Below, one piece after another: positions 11,253 through 22,671 of a stretch of 64,000 nucleotides of DNA. Both the position numbers and the translations under genes were made by a program. This stretch comes from Hsuehochloa calcarea (lineage: Eukaryota; Streptophyta; Magnoliopsida; Poales; Poaceae): positions 15,967,385 to 16,031,384 of the forward strand of contig CM070594.1 in the NCBI GenBank assembly GCA_036346395.1, read 5' to 3'. The notes under the pieces were generated by a model. It did not search any database, had not been told where the DNA came from, and was given only the letters and a program-made list of their open reading frames with translations. Numbering within the stretch: the first letter of the stretch is position 1; every line of letters begins with the position of its first letter.

Positions 11253-11772
11253 TTTAAATAAAAATTTAATTAACTAAAAAAAGTGCCTAATGGGGACTTG
11301 AGAACTGCCAATTAGTGCCTCATAGAAAGAATGTACTGAAAAAAGTCCAGACTTATTCAAATTTCACCTGAAAGCATCTTTTTGAGAGATCAGATGTAAA
11401 TTAGCAATTCTCAAAATTAACTCATTCCACGCATGTAGCTTAGGCCCAACAATAGGTCTTCAAAAATAAATATTTAAAGGTGTCGTTCTCATAATATTTA
11501 CCACTGTATCATCCTTTCGCCTTACCACATTATAAAGGAGTGGATATTGACTTTTCAGTTGGGAGTCTCCTAACCAAATATCTGCCCAAAACCTAATTTG
11601 CATTCCATTTTTAATCTGGAATGAACCAAAACGAAAAAACTAATCTTTGATTTTCATTAGACCTGACCAAAAATGGGAAGGTCCATGATTATTAACCATC
11701 TCCGAAAGACACTTCCAGCCCAAATATTTTCTTTTTAACATAGATTGCCATACTCCTTATTCATTAAGTAAT

Positions 11773-12452
11773 TTAAACAATAATTTTTCTAGAACTTTTA
11801 TTTTTTGTGTCTAAGTTCTGAATGCCTAGACCGCCTTGCTCTTTAGGTGAACACACTAAACTCCACTTAGCAAGCCTATACTTTCGTTTATAACTGTCGC
11901 TCTGCCAGTAAAATCGAGAGCGATAAAAATCTAATCTTTTGAGAACCTCCCTAGGAACCTCAAAAAAGGATAAGATAAACATAGGCAGACTAATCATCCA
12001 CCAACAAACATATTTTTTTCCTTTCCAATGGCTAAGTTTATTTTCAACTCTATCCTCAACCCCTTTCTAATCATAGTTCCTTAATTTTCTGAAGTGAATC
12101 GGAATACCTAAATACTTGAAAGGAAAGGTACCAACTTCACAACTAAATAACTGAGTATACTGTGATTCGATCTATTTGGCAGTACCAAAATAAAAAATCT
12201 CACTCTTGTGGAAATTAATCTTTAAACCTAATAATTGTTCAAAGACACATAGAATAAGCTTCAGATTTTTTTTGCTTGTTCTAAATCATTATTCAAGAAG
12301 AGGATAGTGCTATCAGCATACTGTAAAATGGACAACCCATCATCAATCAAGTGAGAAACTACTCCTGATAAAAGACCTTCTTTAGATCTAGAGATAAAGA
12401 TGACAAGCATATCCACAACAAGATTAAAAAGAATTGGGGGACATAGGATCAC
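11773..12452 (-). pseudogene. LINE reverse transcriptase, palm and thumb (broken)
   Basis: The reverse strand at 12452-12261 encodes PPILFNLVVDML and QYADSTILFL, where the palm motif YADD has become YADS. The downstream block 11997-11773 has LKRLDFYRSRFYWQSD and RLAKWSLVCSPKEQGGLGI, typical of the plant L1 RT C-terminus. Catalytic aspartate loss, frameshifts and stops make this copy inactive. Further RT sequence is readable in fragments up to about 13600. Confidence 0.8.
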
Positions 12453-13638
12453 CTTGCCTTAGACCCTTCTGAATTTGAAAAAAATCAATATCATCATTGA
12501 CTTTTATTCCAACACTCTCTCCCTTAATAAAACTTTCGATTCAAGAACACCATTTAGATTTTTAAAAAACCTTTCGTTCTCGAAGTTTGAAGAAAAACGG
12601 TCATTTTACTTTGTCGTAAGCTTTCTCAAAGTCGATCTTGAAAACTATTCCATCTAAATTTTGTTTATGTAACTCATAGATTGTTTCATGAAGTATTATA
12701 CAACTCCATCAAGAATAAATCTCCCCTACATGAACACCGACTGGGATGATCTGACAACCTTATGAGCTACACCAAGAATTCTATTAATAGCAACTTTAGT
12801 AAAAAATTTAAAGCTAACATTTAGAAGACAAATAGATCTATATTGTTGTATTTGTTTAGCATCTGTTTTTTTAGAAGCAGTGTAATGATCCCAAAATTTA
12901 AGCTAAAAAGAGGCATTGAACAAGTATGAAACTCATGAAATATAGCCATCATGTCATTTTTAATGACTTCTCAAAACACCTGATAGAACTCAGCTAGGAA
13001 GCCATCTGGTCCAGGTACTTTGTTATATTCCATTTGAAAGATAACTTCTTTCACCTCCTTCTCCGTGAAAGATTCTGTAAGGAAATTATTTTCAACATCT
13101 GAAACTTAGGGTATATTATTCCTAAAAGAATCAATCATGGATAAATGATTAACTACAGATGGTTCAAACAGTCCTTTATAATAATTGGTGATATACTTTT
13201 TCATTGTACATCAACCCGAATTATCCCCTCTTGTTCGAGCTGAAAAATTGTTTGTCTTCTATTCTTCCCATTCGCAATCAAATGGTAATAACGCGTATTT
13301 CTATCTCCCTCCAAAGGAAATTTTGCTTTGGATCTTTGGTACTATTTAATTTCTTCTTCTCTTAACAGATATGTCAATCTCTCATTAGCAAATTTTTTAA
13401 GAGAAAGGTCTTCATCAGTCAATCTCAAAAGCTTAGCTTTTTATCTAGCTTATCAATGTTCAAGTTGAGTTCTAGTTTTCCTTTTTATAAGTCTCACTAC
13501 TATATTTAGCCCAACCTCAAAGATATTGTCTAAGAGATCTAACCTTACATTGCCAAATTTGTAAGGCAAACTGGCCTCTAATTTCCTTTTTCCACACATC
13601 AGCCACTATCTCCCTAAACCCTTTCCTACACAACTAGC

Positions 13639-14364
13639 CTAATTCAAAATTAAATAAAGGTGGCTCCCTCTAAAAGAGGCCGCTCTCGTATTTAAAAGCA
13701 ACGGTGTGTGATCAGACAAAGACCTTTCAAGAGTATTAACTGTAACCAAAGGTAATTTATGTTCCCAGTCTGTACTCATTAAAACTCTATCCAGGTTTTC
13801 AAAGGTTGGATTATCTAATGAATTAGCCCAGGTAAACTGTCTCCTAGATAAATCTATTTCCCTTAAATCCAAATTGTTAATCACCGCATTAAACAAAAAG
13901 ACCATCTATACTCGAAGTTATCATTATTTTTTTCGCCTGCATACCTGATAATATTAAAATACCCCAACTAAAATAGAAATTGAATCTTTTCTACAGGCAT
14001 GGACAAGTTTAGTAAGGAATTTCTCCTTGAATTGGGTTTGAGCTGCACCATAAACAGCCACAAGAATCCATTGGAAGTCATCCTCTCTGTTGTTTAGGTG
14101 GAACTTTACATAAAAATCACCTGCATCAATGGAACCAATATCGAAAACCCAATGACCCACCCCTAAAAGAATGCCCCCAGACCGACCTTGTGGTGGAGAA
14201 CAATGCCACAGAAAATCCCGTCCACCACATAGATGATTAAGATTAGCCACAGAAAATTCTTTTTTACCAATTTCAAGGATGGCCACGAAATCTAAATACT
14301 GCTCCTTAACCACTTCACAAATGTAGCGATGTTTAGCCAAGTCTCCCAAATCTCTGCTTTTCAA
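13639..14364 (-). pseudogene. LINE ORF2 endonuclease domain (broken)
   Basis: Two reverse-strand blocks match an L1 exo-endonuclease. The N-terminal block (14364-13954) has RDLGDLAKHRYICEVVKEQ and a GGRSGGILLG-like loop (seen as GRSGGILLGVG). The C-terminal block (13905-13639) has FTWANSLDNPTFENLDRVL and the catalytic-type SDHTPLLL. In active elements this domain nicks target DNA to prime reverse transcription. A frameshift between about 13905 and 13954 separates the blocks. Confidence 0.8.
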
Positions 14365-14582
14365 GAAAAGTCTTTCATTTAAACTTCAATTTGATTGGCC
14401 TATTAAGAGATATTTTTTTCCCTTTTTGACTTCTTTTTATTTGCTATCAGCGTAAAATTAGAGTGGTCAACATCCAACAAATCATCATCTAAATCATGAC
14501 AAAAAAAGATTAAGGGCTGAGATATGGTTGCAATCCATATTCTCATCTGTTATCGCCTCAGCACCTACAATTCCATTATTTT

Positions 14583-15137
14583 TTTAATCGTCCTAATTCA
14601 AAATCCTTAATAATTTGAATAGAACTAGCAACCTCAGTATTATCATCTTCTAAAGAAATGCCAATGCTAGCAACTTTTTTAATAACTTGCTCATCAGAAA
14701 AAGACATAAATGAAAATTTATTTCCAAATTTACTTAGGTCAAGTTCGAGATTACGAACTCTAGCCCGCTTTGTAGCCTTCTGTACAAGTCTTCATCCCCG
14801 GACTTCTGCGTGTTGATGCGTGCACTCTGCCTAGGCTCCAACTAGATCATCCGAACCGAGGGAAGGTCACAGCAGCCTCTACTGCAGCAATACCTTCTGT
14901 GAGCACACCGAGCTTATCCACTTTGGCCGCATGCAAGACGACGACGCCATCGACCATGGAACCTTCGCCCATTACCGCAGCAGATGAAACCGGTTTCTGT
15001 CCCTTGGTACATGCCTCAGCAGCCACTAGATCGGCACGGCGAACTAGATCGGAAATAATCCTATCGGTAGCAGGTACATTAGCTGCTAACAAGTACCGAG
15101 GGGCACTAGCTAGCCTCCTCAGAATCCAGGAAATCAA
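14583..15137 (-). pseudogene. LINE ORF1 C-terminal remnant
   Basis: Near the end the reverse strand encodes LSKFGNKFSFMSFSDEQVIKK and ends at KK-stop. This resembles the segment before the endonuclease start in plant L1 elements (recalled). The frame changes between this and the upstream 15137-14847 ORF. ORF1 proteins normally bind element RNA. Confidence 0.45.
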
Positions 15138-15240
15138 CTCGGTACGAAGATACGTTCCCCGTCACTATAGCAAGCGCAAGCGATGCAGGGACCTGCATGT
15201 CTGTCCTCTGTTGCATTCGGCATTTCCTGGGCCTCCAAAA

Positions 15241-17808
15241 TAGTCCGTTACCGAGCTAACATTAGGGAAATCGGCTGAAGTATTGAGTGTATGGGGATTG
15301 AAGTATTGAGCTCCAGATCTCTGCAAGATCACTAGGCAGGCTCCTTGTGCAGAGCGCCCGCCAGAGCATAAACTTTTCAGCTGAGAGCCCCGTGCTAACT
15401 CCAAAATGTTTAGGTCTCCATGTCGCCATACCAGCAGTACGACCCCTCGCTGATTAAGCTGGATCGATAGCGTCTAATTCTACACCCACTTTACGTTAAG
15501 CCAATCAAGGACAGTGCATCCGTATATACCTGCGCCTTACTGAACACCGCCAAGAAACCTCTAGTCCCGTATATAAGGGATTAACGTGGAAAATCCTAGA
15601 GGAATTCTATGAATTGTTACACGGGGATCCTGTAGGAATTCCGCCAAGTTTTGTGCGGTGTTCCCATGTCCAAACAAGGTCTTAATAGTTGTTAACCTTG
15701 TCGCCATTTTGGGCCACGTTTAGTTGTTCTATTCCTTGTTTTACTCACTAATCCTACGTGATAGATAGTCAACACTATGTTGGACCTAGCTGAACATATA
15801 TATTCATCGGATTCCTTGGTCCGTGTAGGACGGCCTCATCATGCATGCTTGCAGAAGATGGAGCCCAACCATATTCTGTTTGATATTATAACACTAGAAT
15901 CCCTCTCAGTCTCTCACTCGATCGACAGTACGTGTACACCTTCTGCACATGGTTCGATCCGCGCTCATGCGCCGCATGATCCCTCTCTGATCCTCCTCTC
16001 CAATCAAAAACACAGCCTAATCACATGCTAAGAATTACACTTGTTAATCGTGGAAAGGACAGCAGGTAAGGCGAGTAATGTCTAATGGTTCCATGGGGAT
16101 TTGCAACTGTACTACCTAATCCAAGCTTAACTATGTCGCAATTAATCACTGGAATCTTGACCACTGCCGTCTCATGCATCTGCACGACGGGTACAACTCG
16201 ACCGCGGCCTTTAACTGGAGGGGCCTGTGTGGGCGCAAGAACGGGAGATAGGACACATGCCGTGTGAGCCTACGGTCCAACTTGTGTTCAAACTACGCAA
16301 TCTCTCTGAACTTTTTCAGGAACAAGCTAAGATAGCTAATGAACTCGAGTGATGATAGAACCAACTTGGTTTAACTGTCAGCGGCAAGTCCCGCCTTAGT
16401 GTCTGGTGCGATGCAATGATATGATATGACTTTAGAGGCCCATAAGTCAAGCGTGCTGGCTAGCTCGACCTTGATCGCCTAGGAACTTAAACAAGGTGTG
16501 TTAATGGGAGGTTTACTAGGGAGGATACTCCAGTTCTCATGCAGCAGACCTGCTAAGCTGGCTGGCATTGTCAAAAGAGAGACAATAGGCAATGCAATTC
16601 AGTTACTATAGTGGTAGTATCTTCCAGGAACAAACTTGAAGTCTGTGCCTGATGCGAGACACGACTGTTACTCCCAGCTGCATTACCTCCAAGCCACGGT
16701 GCACGAGTGTATTCACTCCAAAGAAAGCACCAACTTACACGCGTTTCTTTCGAGTGACTAGTACTACTACTACTCATTCAGGATCCACCTCTCTCGCAGA
16801 CGGAGTCACGGACACACCCTCCCGGTCCCTGGCGCCAATTCTGCTCGCCTTTAGCCACGGAACCCGGCAATCATCGTACCGCCCTGGCCCGCACGTCAAC
16901 CGAAAAGGATCCGCGTATACACCCGGAACGCAGATACCCCGGAAAACGAGCTGAATACGCGACGACATCCGCGTATGCAAGCACCCACTTCCACTGTGGG
17001 ATCGGAACGCTCGCTCGCTCGCGGCCCGCGATTCCTGCGGTTTTAGGGCCGCCGCTGCGGGCGCGCGTACGCCTAAAACGAAGCGAAGCGAAGCGGTGGG
17101 CGCAAACGAGCGCATCGGGGGTCTAAAAATATCGTCCGACCACGCGGCGTCCGCGCGTCGGCGTGTCGGTCATGGTAAATGGTTAAGAAACCGCCTCCTC
17201 TTGGGGGGATTTTACGCGCAGAAGGGCGGAAGCGGTGGGGGTCCGTCAAGCGGCGCCCATGTCGCGCCTCGTGGTCGGATCGTGTGAGCGCACCGTGTAC
17301 AATATGCGAGAACGAACGCACGCACCGCTCGACTCGGTCGCTAATCCAAACTAGACACTCGGGGCATGCATTGCGTTTGCGCGGGGGTGAGCATGGGAAA
17401 AGGACACCTAACCCGCCCCCTTTGAGCACATGCACCCTGTCCCACATGTGGCGCATCCATGTGTACTTCTCCACGGCTCTACTGCTGCTTCCCTCCAAGC
17501 CGCCCATCCGTCGCCCATGGACACGCATCCTCTTCCCCAGATTGATCATATCTATTCTGTGGACGGTGGCAAACCAGGGTTGAGTTTTAAGTCTGTAGGC
17601 TTCGCAAGTATAGACAAAAAGTATTACTCAAAAGTAAAGGATTCGTACATAAATATATTATAATCACACTAATAAAAGTATATAGCACTGAATAAAATCA
17701 ACAACTACAGTGGCTTATAGAGGACTAAAATGGAGAGGTGCCAATGATGGAGAATCCCATGCACATGTCCATCATGCATAACTATTTTATCCTGCCTCGA
17801 TGAGACAA
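15241..17808. other. Intergenic, no gene recognised
   Basis: Mixed sequence with no recognisable domain. 16760-17560 is GC- and CpG-rich, which produces several overlapping ORFs on both strands; none resembles a known protein and none has supporting splice or promoter structure. Confidence 0.5.
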
Positions 17809-17811
17809 TTA

Positions 17812-18225
17812 GCCCATGTTTGGTACAGCTTTAAATTCTCATTTTTTAAATTCTACACCTGATTCTCTGATAATTTGGAGATGTCTGTTGAAACCGTTTG
17901 GCTGGTAGGTTGGCTTCAAAAAACCATATGAGGGAGGATTAGAGGCAAATAGACTATGTCGCCCCTGAGTGTAATACTTCAATTGTATTTGTGTAACTCA
18001 GTAGCATTTGCGGGTAAAAACCTTCAACTTCAAAGGGTATTTTTCGTTTCTGAAGGTTAGATTCTCACGAGAATCTGATGGGATGCTGCTTCTCGTTGCT
18101 AGTTCATTTTTGAGATAGCTCCTCGTGGGAAGCAGAATCTAGTGGTTTTGAGAATCATGGTGTTTAGTACAGATCCACGAGAATCGATTGAGAAGCTGGG
18201 AGTGAAAGTTGTACCAAACAGGGCC
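17812..18225. mobile_element. Tourist-like MITE (414 bp)
   Basis: Inverted ends: GCCCATGTTTGGTACAGCTTT at the left and GGCCCTGTTTGGTACAACTTT on the reverse strand at the right. The 3-bp target-site duplication TTA flanks it (17809-17811 and 18226-18228). End type and TTA duplication fit PIF/Harbinger-derived Tourist MITEs. No coding capacity. Confidence 0.85.
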
Positions 18226-18228
18226 TTA

Positions 18229-19070
18229 GCTAATGCAAGGTGCCTTGAGCTGCTAGGCATTTCGCCATTTGGTGGCCAAAACAACTATTCAATGTCAATG
18301 TTTAATGCTATCAATTTAGAAGTTGTTTCAAACTTCTTTTGGGCAAAAAATTAGCAAATTTGCCTAGATCATATGGTGATTTTACGACTAACACAAAGCA
18401 CGAATACATCATATATCCTTCATGAGATTAACCAATTAGATCCATGTAATACGCGGAAGTAATTTACCAAAAACATCGCGCTACACTGACTCACTGATAG
18501 CCTGATGCTCTGCTCCCGCTACTGCTGACCTCCCATTGTATGTGGCCTGGCCTTGGCTCTGTTTTACACTCAACATGTGAGGAAGAAGGGTAGGACATCA
18601 AAAATCTTACACAACATTTTGCCTCCTGGGAGCAGTGTCGCACCGCCCGCACGCTCGTCGGCTCTGTCGTTCCACCCCTGTGTCCGCTCGGCCGCCCGTC
18701 GCGTGCCCGCTCCGCCGCTCGCCGTGCCCAAAACCCACTCCGTAGCCGATGCCCGTCTGCTCGCCGCGCTGCTAGTTTTAGGCCACCCACCACCACACTC
18801 GAGGGTTGTGTGCGTGGCTCGGGGTGAGCACGCACGCATAAGGATATTCTTAGCACACGCCATGGGCCTTAGTTAGCAGGTTGCGGCCCACCACCAAGTA
18901 TCACCTGCATCGCCCACATCTTCTAAAAATCTGAAGTCACGGCTTCGTCTTCTCAGGCGACGGGCTAGCGCTTGGCAGGAGGAGGGGGCTTCCTAGCCGG
19001 CGGTAGCTCTAGCGGACGCCAGAGCTCGTCAAAATGGTGGATCCACCACTGATTACAAAAGTACAACGTA
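18229..19070. other. Intergenic, GC-rich, no gene recognised
   Basis: 18600-18800 is GC-rich with long frames on both strands, but without recognisable domains, splice structure or promoter. It adjoins the MULE end at 19080. Confidence 0.4.
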
Positions 19071-19079
19071 TATATGTGA

Positions 19080-19316
19080 TTTTTTTGGCTTAAATGACAC
19101 TGTTTGCGGTCAAAATAGCAAATGTAGCCCCCTTCGAGTGAAAAGTCAAAAATAGCACTACGGACGCGCCGGCAGGCGAAAAGTGTTGCATGTTGTACCA
19201 TGGGCGCCCGGATCTCCCCAACTGCGTGCCTAGACGCCCTCTGTCGCACGCCAGGGTCCCGGATTCCCCCTCTGCTGCACTGTCCCATCGCCCGGTCACC
19301 TCGCGGTCCCCCTATG
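19080..19316 (+). repeat. MULE left TIR
   Basis: Matches the reverse complement of 32687-32893 in collinear blocks up to CCCCCTATG, with scattered substitutions and a small indel near the outer end. Confidence 0.75.
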
Positions 19317-19489
19317 TTCGACATCGATTATTTACTTATTTGTGCATATAAATAGAGTACAATGTATACAATCTGTACAAGGAAATACAAAAAAATGGTG
19401 TGGATTGGACCATTTTTTGTACATGTGATAATTCATAGAAAGTCATGCATACAAGAAAATTGTATGATTTCATGCGCCCTATTTGGATG

Positions 19490-19610
19490 TGAGTTTTTGG
19501 CTTATTTGGCACTTTTTGGTGTCACAATAGCAAAAATAGCCCTCTCTGGAGCGAAATAACAAAAAAATTGGGTTTACGGTTGGCACGCACGCTTTTGTCA
19601 CGATTGTAGT
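19490..19610 (+). repeat. Second TIR-like copy inside the MULE
   Basis: GAGTTTTTGGCTTATTTGGCAC...CAATAGCAAAAATAGCCCTCTC closely parallels 19080-19150 in direct orientation, about 410 bp further in. It may be a nested second MULE end or an older terminus. Confidence 0.6.
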
Positions 19611-20014
19611 GTTTGCAGAACCAATTCCTTTCCAAAAAAAAAGAGAATATAATTTGAAATAGACTAAATATTTGGGAATTAAATTCGAAAGACTTCATAA
19701 TGTAGTTGTGAATTACATAGCGCGCAGAGTTTGGTTACGTACATTAGAAACGACAGCATGCATGAATTATCAAACCGATCTACACCTAGGATACTTGTGC
19801 GCCTTTTTGGAATTGGAAAAAAAGGTGGATCAGAACGAATCTAGTCTTGACGGCCTATCAGCGCCTTCCCCTGTCGATCTCTTGCGGACCCGTGGGTGCG
19901 ACTCAGTACGGAAGGCAGTCCTGCACTGTGAGATGGGTTGGAAGATGAAATGATGTTAACAAAATGTAAAGCCAAATCAATAATCAGGACGTAAATTGAA
20001 CATAACTTACCTCT

Positions 20015-20690
20015 TCAATCCACAGTGTGCCCGAGCGACGAGGAGTGCAGACGGCCATCGATCTCACTAGCAGGAGCCTTCCCTTTGTTCACCGCGCGCT
20101 TGGCCCGACCATCCTCAGCTTGTTGTTCAACGCTCTTGGGCTCCATTGTCACGTTTCCCTTGTGTTCCCTGCTGTCGGATATGTAAGGTTTCCAGCGGTG
20201 AAAGACATCAGATGGCAAGGCGTTGTTGAATATGTAATTATGCTCGATGAATGCTCTATCGTACTTGTTTGAGTCGTCGATCCATTGGAAGAAGAAGCAA
20301 TGCTCCTCCGGCTGCCATTATGCACAGATAAAGTTAGCGATATGTGAAATACAACATAAAATACAAAAATTGATTTGTGTGTGAGATTCTCTTACGTTGA
20401 TATCCCCACACGTGTTTTACAGTGTCATTACGCTCGAAGCTCCATGTCGATCGAATGAGTGTTGAAGCCTCTTCTCGTGCATAACATGCTCTGGACGCTC
20501 CGGCAGAGAATGAGTGAGTCTAGTGTGCGCTCATGGTACATACCACTCTATGTACTCACAGTAAGTCCGAACGTCATACAGTCGTTGCTCGTGTAGAACT
20601 TCGATGTGCGCCCTCTCCGCCCACAACGTAGTCCATTGTTGCTGTCTTGCCGGCCAATCCTCAGCGTGCCAGGCCTTCCGCAATTGCTTG
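20015..20690 (-). pseudogene. Second gene of the MULE: PMD-like tail plus GRF-like zinc motif
   Basis: Two reverse-strand exons. The first (20690-20396) encodes WHAEDWPARQQQWTTLWAER and YDVRTYCEYIEWY, resembling the C-terminal part of plant-mobile-domain-type proteins found in grass transposons. A GT-AG intron of 84 bp (20395-20312) follows, and joining preserves the frame as CGDINPEEHCFFFQWIDD, which resembles the second half of a GRF zinc finger. Exon 2 ends at a stop at 20015. In-frame stops (after EYIEWYVP and VMTL) show decay. The exon is cut at 20690/30659 by the Sirevirus. Domain names are inferred from motif memory, so function is uncertain. Confidence 0.45.
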
Positions 20691-20695
20691 CATCC

Positions 20696-22660
20696 TGTTG
20701 GACCGAAAAGGCGACTAGAGGGGGGGGGTGAATAGGAGCACGCTCACTTTTTCAACCACGATTAGATTCAACACAAATTTCACTCCAATAGCTATAGAAG
20801 CTATGAAGATCGATATACCAGTACAGCGGAAGACTAGGATTGAATCCAATCAAAACCCCGAAGCAAAACAACCAAAAACAACCGAAACTGAATTTCCTAA
20901 GTGTGGGGCGGTCTGACCTCTATTCAAGGGCGGTCCGACCGGTCCTATGGGCGGTCCGACCTCTGATGAGGGGCGGTCCGACCTCCAGCCGATGAACAGT
21001 GAAATCAGCCCGAAAAACGAAGTTGCAAATAGATGTAACTTTTGATCTACAACTCCAAACTTGATGAAACTTGGTACACACCTTCTCTAGGATGTCAGGA
21101 ACCTATTCCAATCGAAGATCGTGAAGATCTTTGGAAAAGTTCAGACCTTTTTCAGTTTGAGAGGTGGAAGGTTTGAAACCAGAGTCAAAGCGAAAACTAT
21201 ATCGAAAAACTTGCTCGTGGGTGATTGATGATCAAGATGATCTTAGATGTGTTCCCACATGTTACAGCAAGCTAGATCATGCAAAGAAATCAATCAAAAA
21301 CATGCGAATCAAAGAAAGACTCAAAATCACCAAATAGAGAGAAGAAGGGCAAATGAACTCATCTTGAAGAGAACTCTTCTTTGGATTGATTTGATAATGT
21401 ATCGATTACAGCCACTCATACGGATACGCATGGACACAAGATCAAAACATCTCTCTCTCTAGAACCCTAATCTCCACTAAACCTTCCCTAAGCACTTAAG
21501 CCAAAACTAGGGTTTCAAGCATGAAAGGGTTGAAGGGTGCGACCACCTCCTCCTCTATTTATAGTGGAGACTTAAACCTTCTAGAAGAGTAACCTAATGG
21601 GCTCCGTTAAGGCCCAAAACAAACGGGTCACACACGCACGCATCTTGAAGCGCCGTCTTCATCTCCTCTTGACCTACTCCGCTTCTCCACGCCATCTTGC
21701 GCCGCGAGTCGTCAAAAGTCACCAAAGCGGTATTTGGTATAATTACCAAAATACCCCTTCTCGATCTTTTTGCAAAGACCGAGTCCCATCTTTGTGAAGC
21801 ACCTCCCATGCCGCCACGTGTAAGTTGATCAACGGCTCTCAACATGTCGGCAAGTCTCTCCCATCCGCTCCCACCGAACCACCATGGCACTTGCACCACC
21901 CCGCGCCGCTTGATCCAACCGATCGCCCGAATCGCCTGCGTTCGGTCATCCTTGTCTATTCGCACCACACTTGAGTTCATTGACCTCACCCGCATCGTCG
22001 ATCGTTACGGACCTTAGCTCTCCAAGCCTAGTCCGATCATCCTCGCCGTTGACCGTTGTTGACCACCAAGCAACTTTGCACAACAATAAACAAGCAAATC
22101 GAATCAGGAACAAGTTCTTCACAACTTGACCCACGTTAGTCAAAACATGCATCATGCAACACATATGCATTGAAACCCATGACTTTGACCTAACAAAACA
22201 TCATCGCCACGAGTTGGCGATGAACAAGTCGAAGCCGGTCGAGGCCAGCCCCTCGGGGCGGTCGCCCCCATAAGGCGGTCGGACCGCCGTAGGGACTTAG
22301 CCAATTTTCAACCCCAAAATCCAAAACCTCTGGAAACTTTAAACCAATAGAACTTTTGCAGGAACTCCAAAAATTATGAGACCAAGTGTATTAGGATCCC
22401 CTCACTTGTCTACAACACCTATTTTTGGCCCAGCCCATTCTGACCATTTTGGTCACGGCCGGTCTGACCGCCGCACATGGCCGGTCCGACCGATTTGGGA
22501 CCGGTCGGACCGCCATGCTATGGCCGGTCGGACCGCCCCGCCCGAAATGCTGAGCAGATCTCGAGACTTTGTCGAAAACCCGTGAAACGACAAACCGTTA
22601 ACGCCATTGCCAATTGTCACATCATCCTAAGATCTGGAGCATATCCCCATGATATCCACA
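20696..22660 (-). repeat. Sirevirus 3' LTR
   Basis: 1965-bp LTR, TG...CA. It carries many GGCGGTCCGACC / GGTCGGACCGCC palindromic motifs at about 20908-20990 and 22240-22545. It corresponds base for base with 28682-30653 apart from scattered differences. Confidence 0.93.
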
Positions 22661-22671
22661 ATCTCCCCCTT
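22661..22671 (-). other. Sirevirus polypurine tract
   Basis: The reverse strand reads AAGGGGGAGAT immediately before the 3' LTR. Similar tracts occur at 22994-23002, 23045-23054, 23085-23092 and 24401-24409 (just after the RNase H stop). Confidence 0.85.

Larger units (their letters stand above)
10583..15240 (-). mobile_element. L1-type LINE, decayed
   Basis: Reverse-strand non-LTR retrotransposon. In 5'-to-3' order it shows an ORF1 tail (about 14583-14783), an endonuclease (13639-14364), a reverse transcriptase (about 11773-12900) and a zf-RVT domain (10902-11252). A 12-base T run (10583-10594) fits a poly(A) tail at its 3' end. All ORFs are broken. The 5' limit is unclear; GC-richer sequence to about 15240 or 15400 may belong to ORF1. 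No TSD matching the sequence left of the T run was found on the right. Confidence 0.8.

Noticed and set aside
16774..17549. Long ORFs on both strands as genes
   Set aside because: GC- and CpG-rich sequence opens all frames at once; no motif, splice sites or promoter support a protein.
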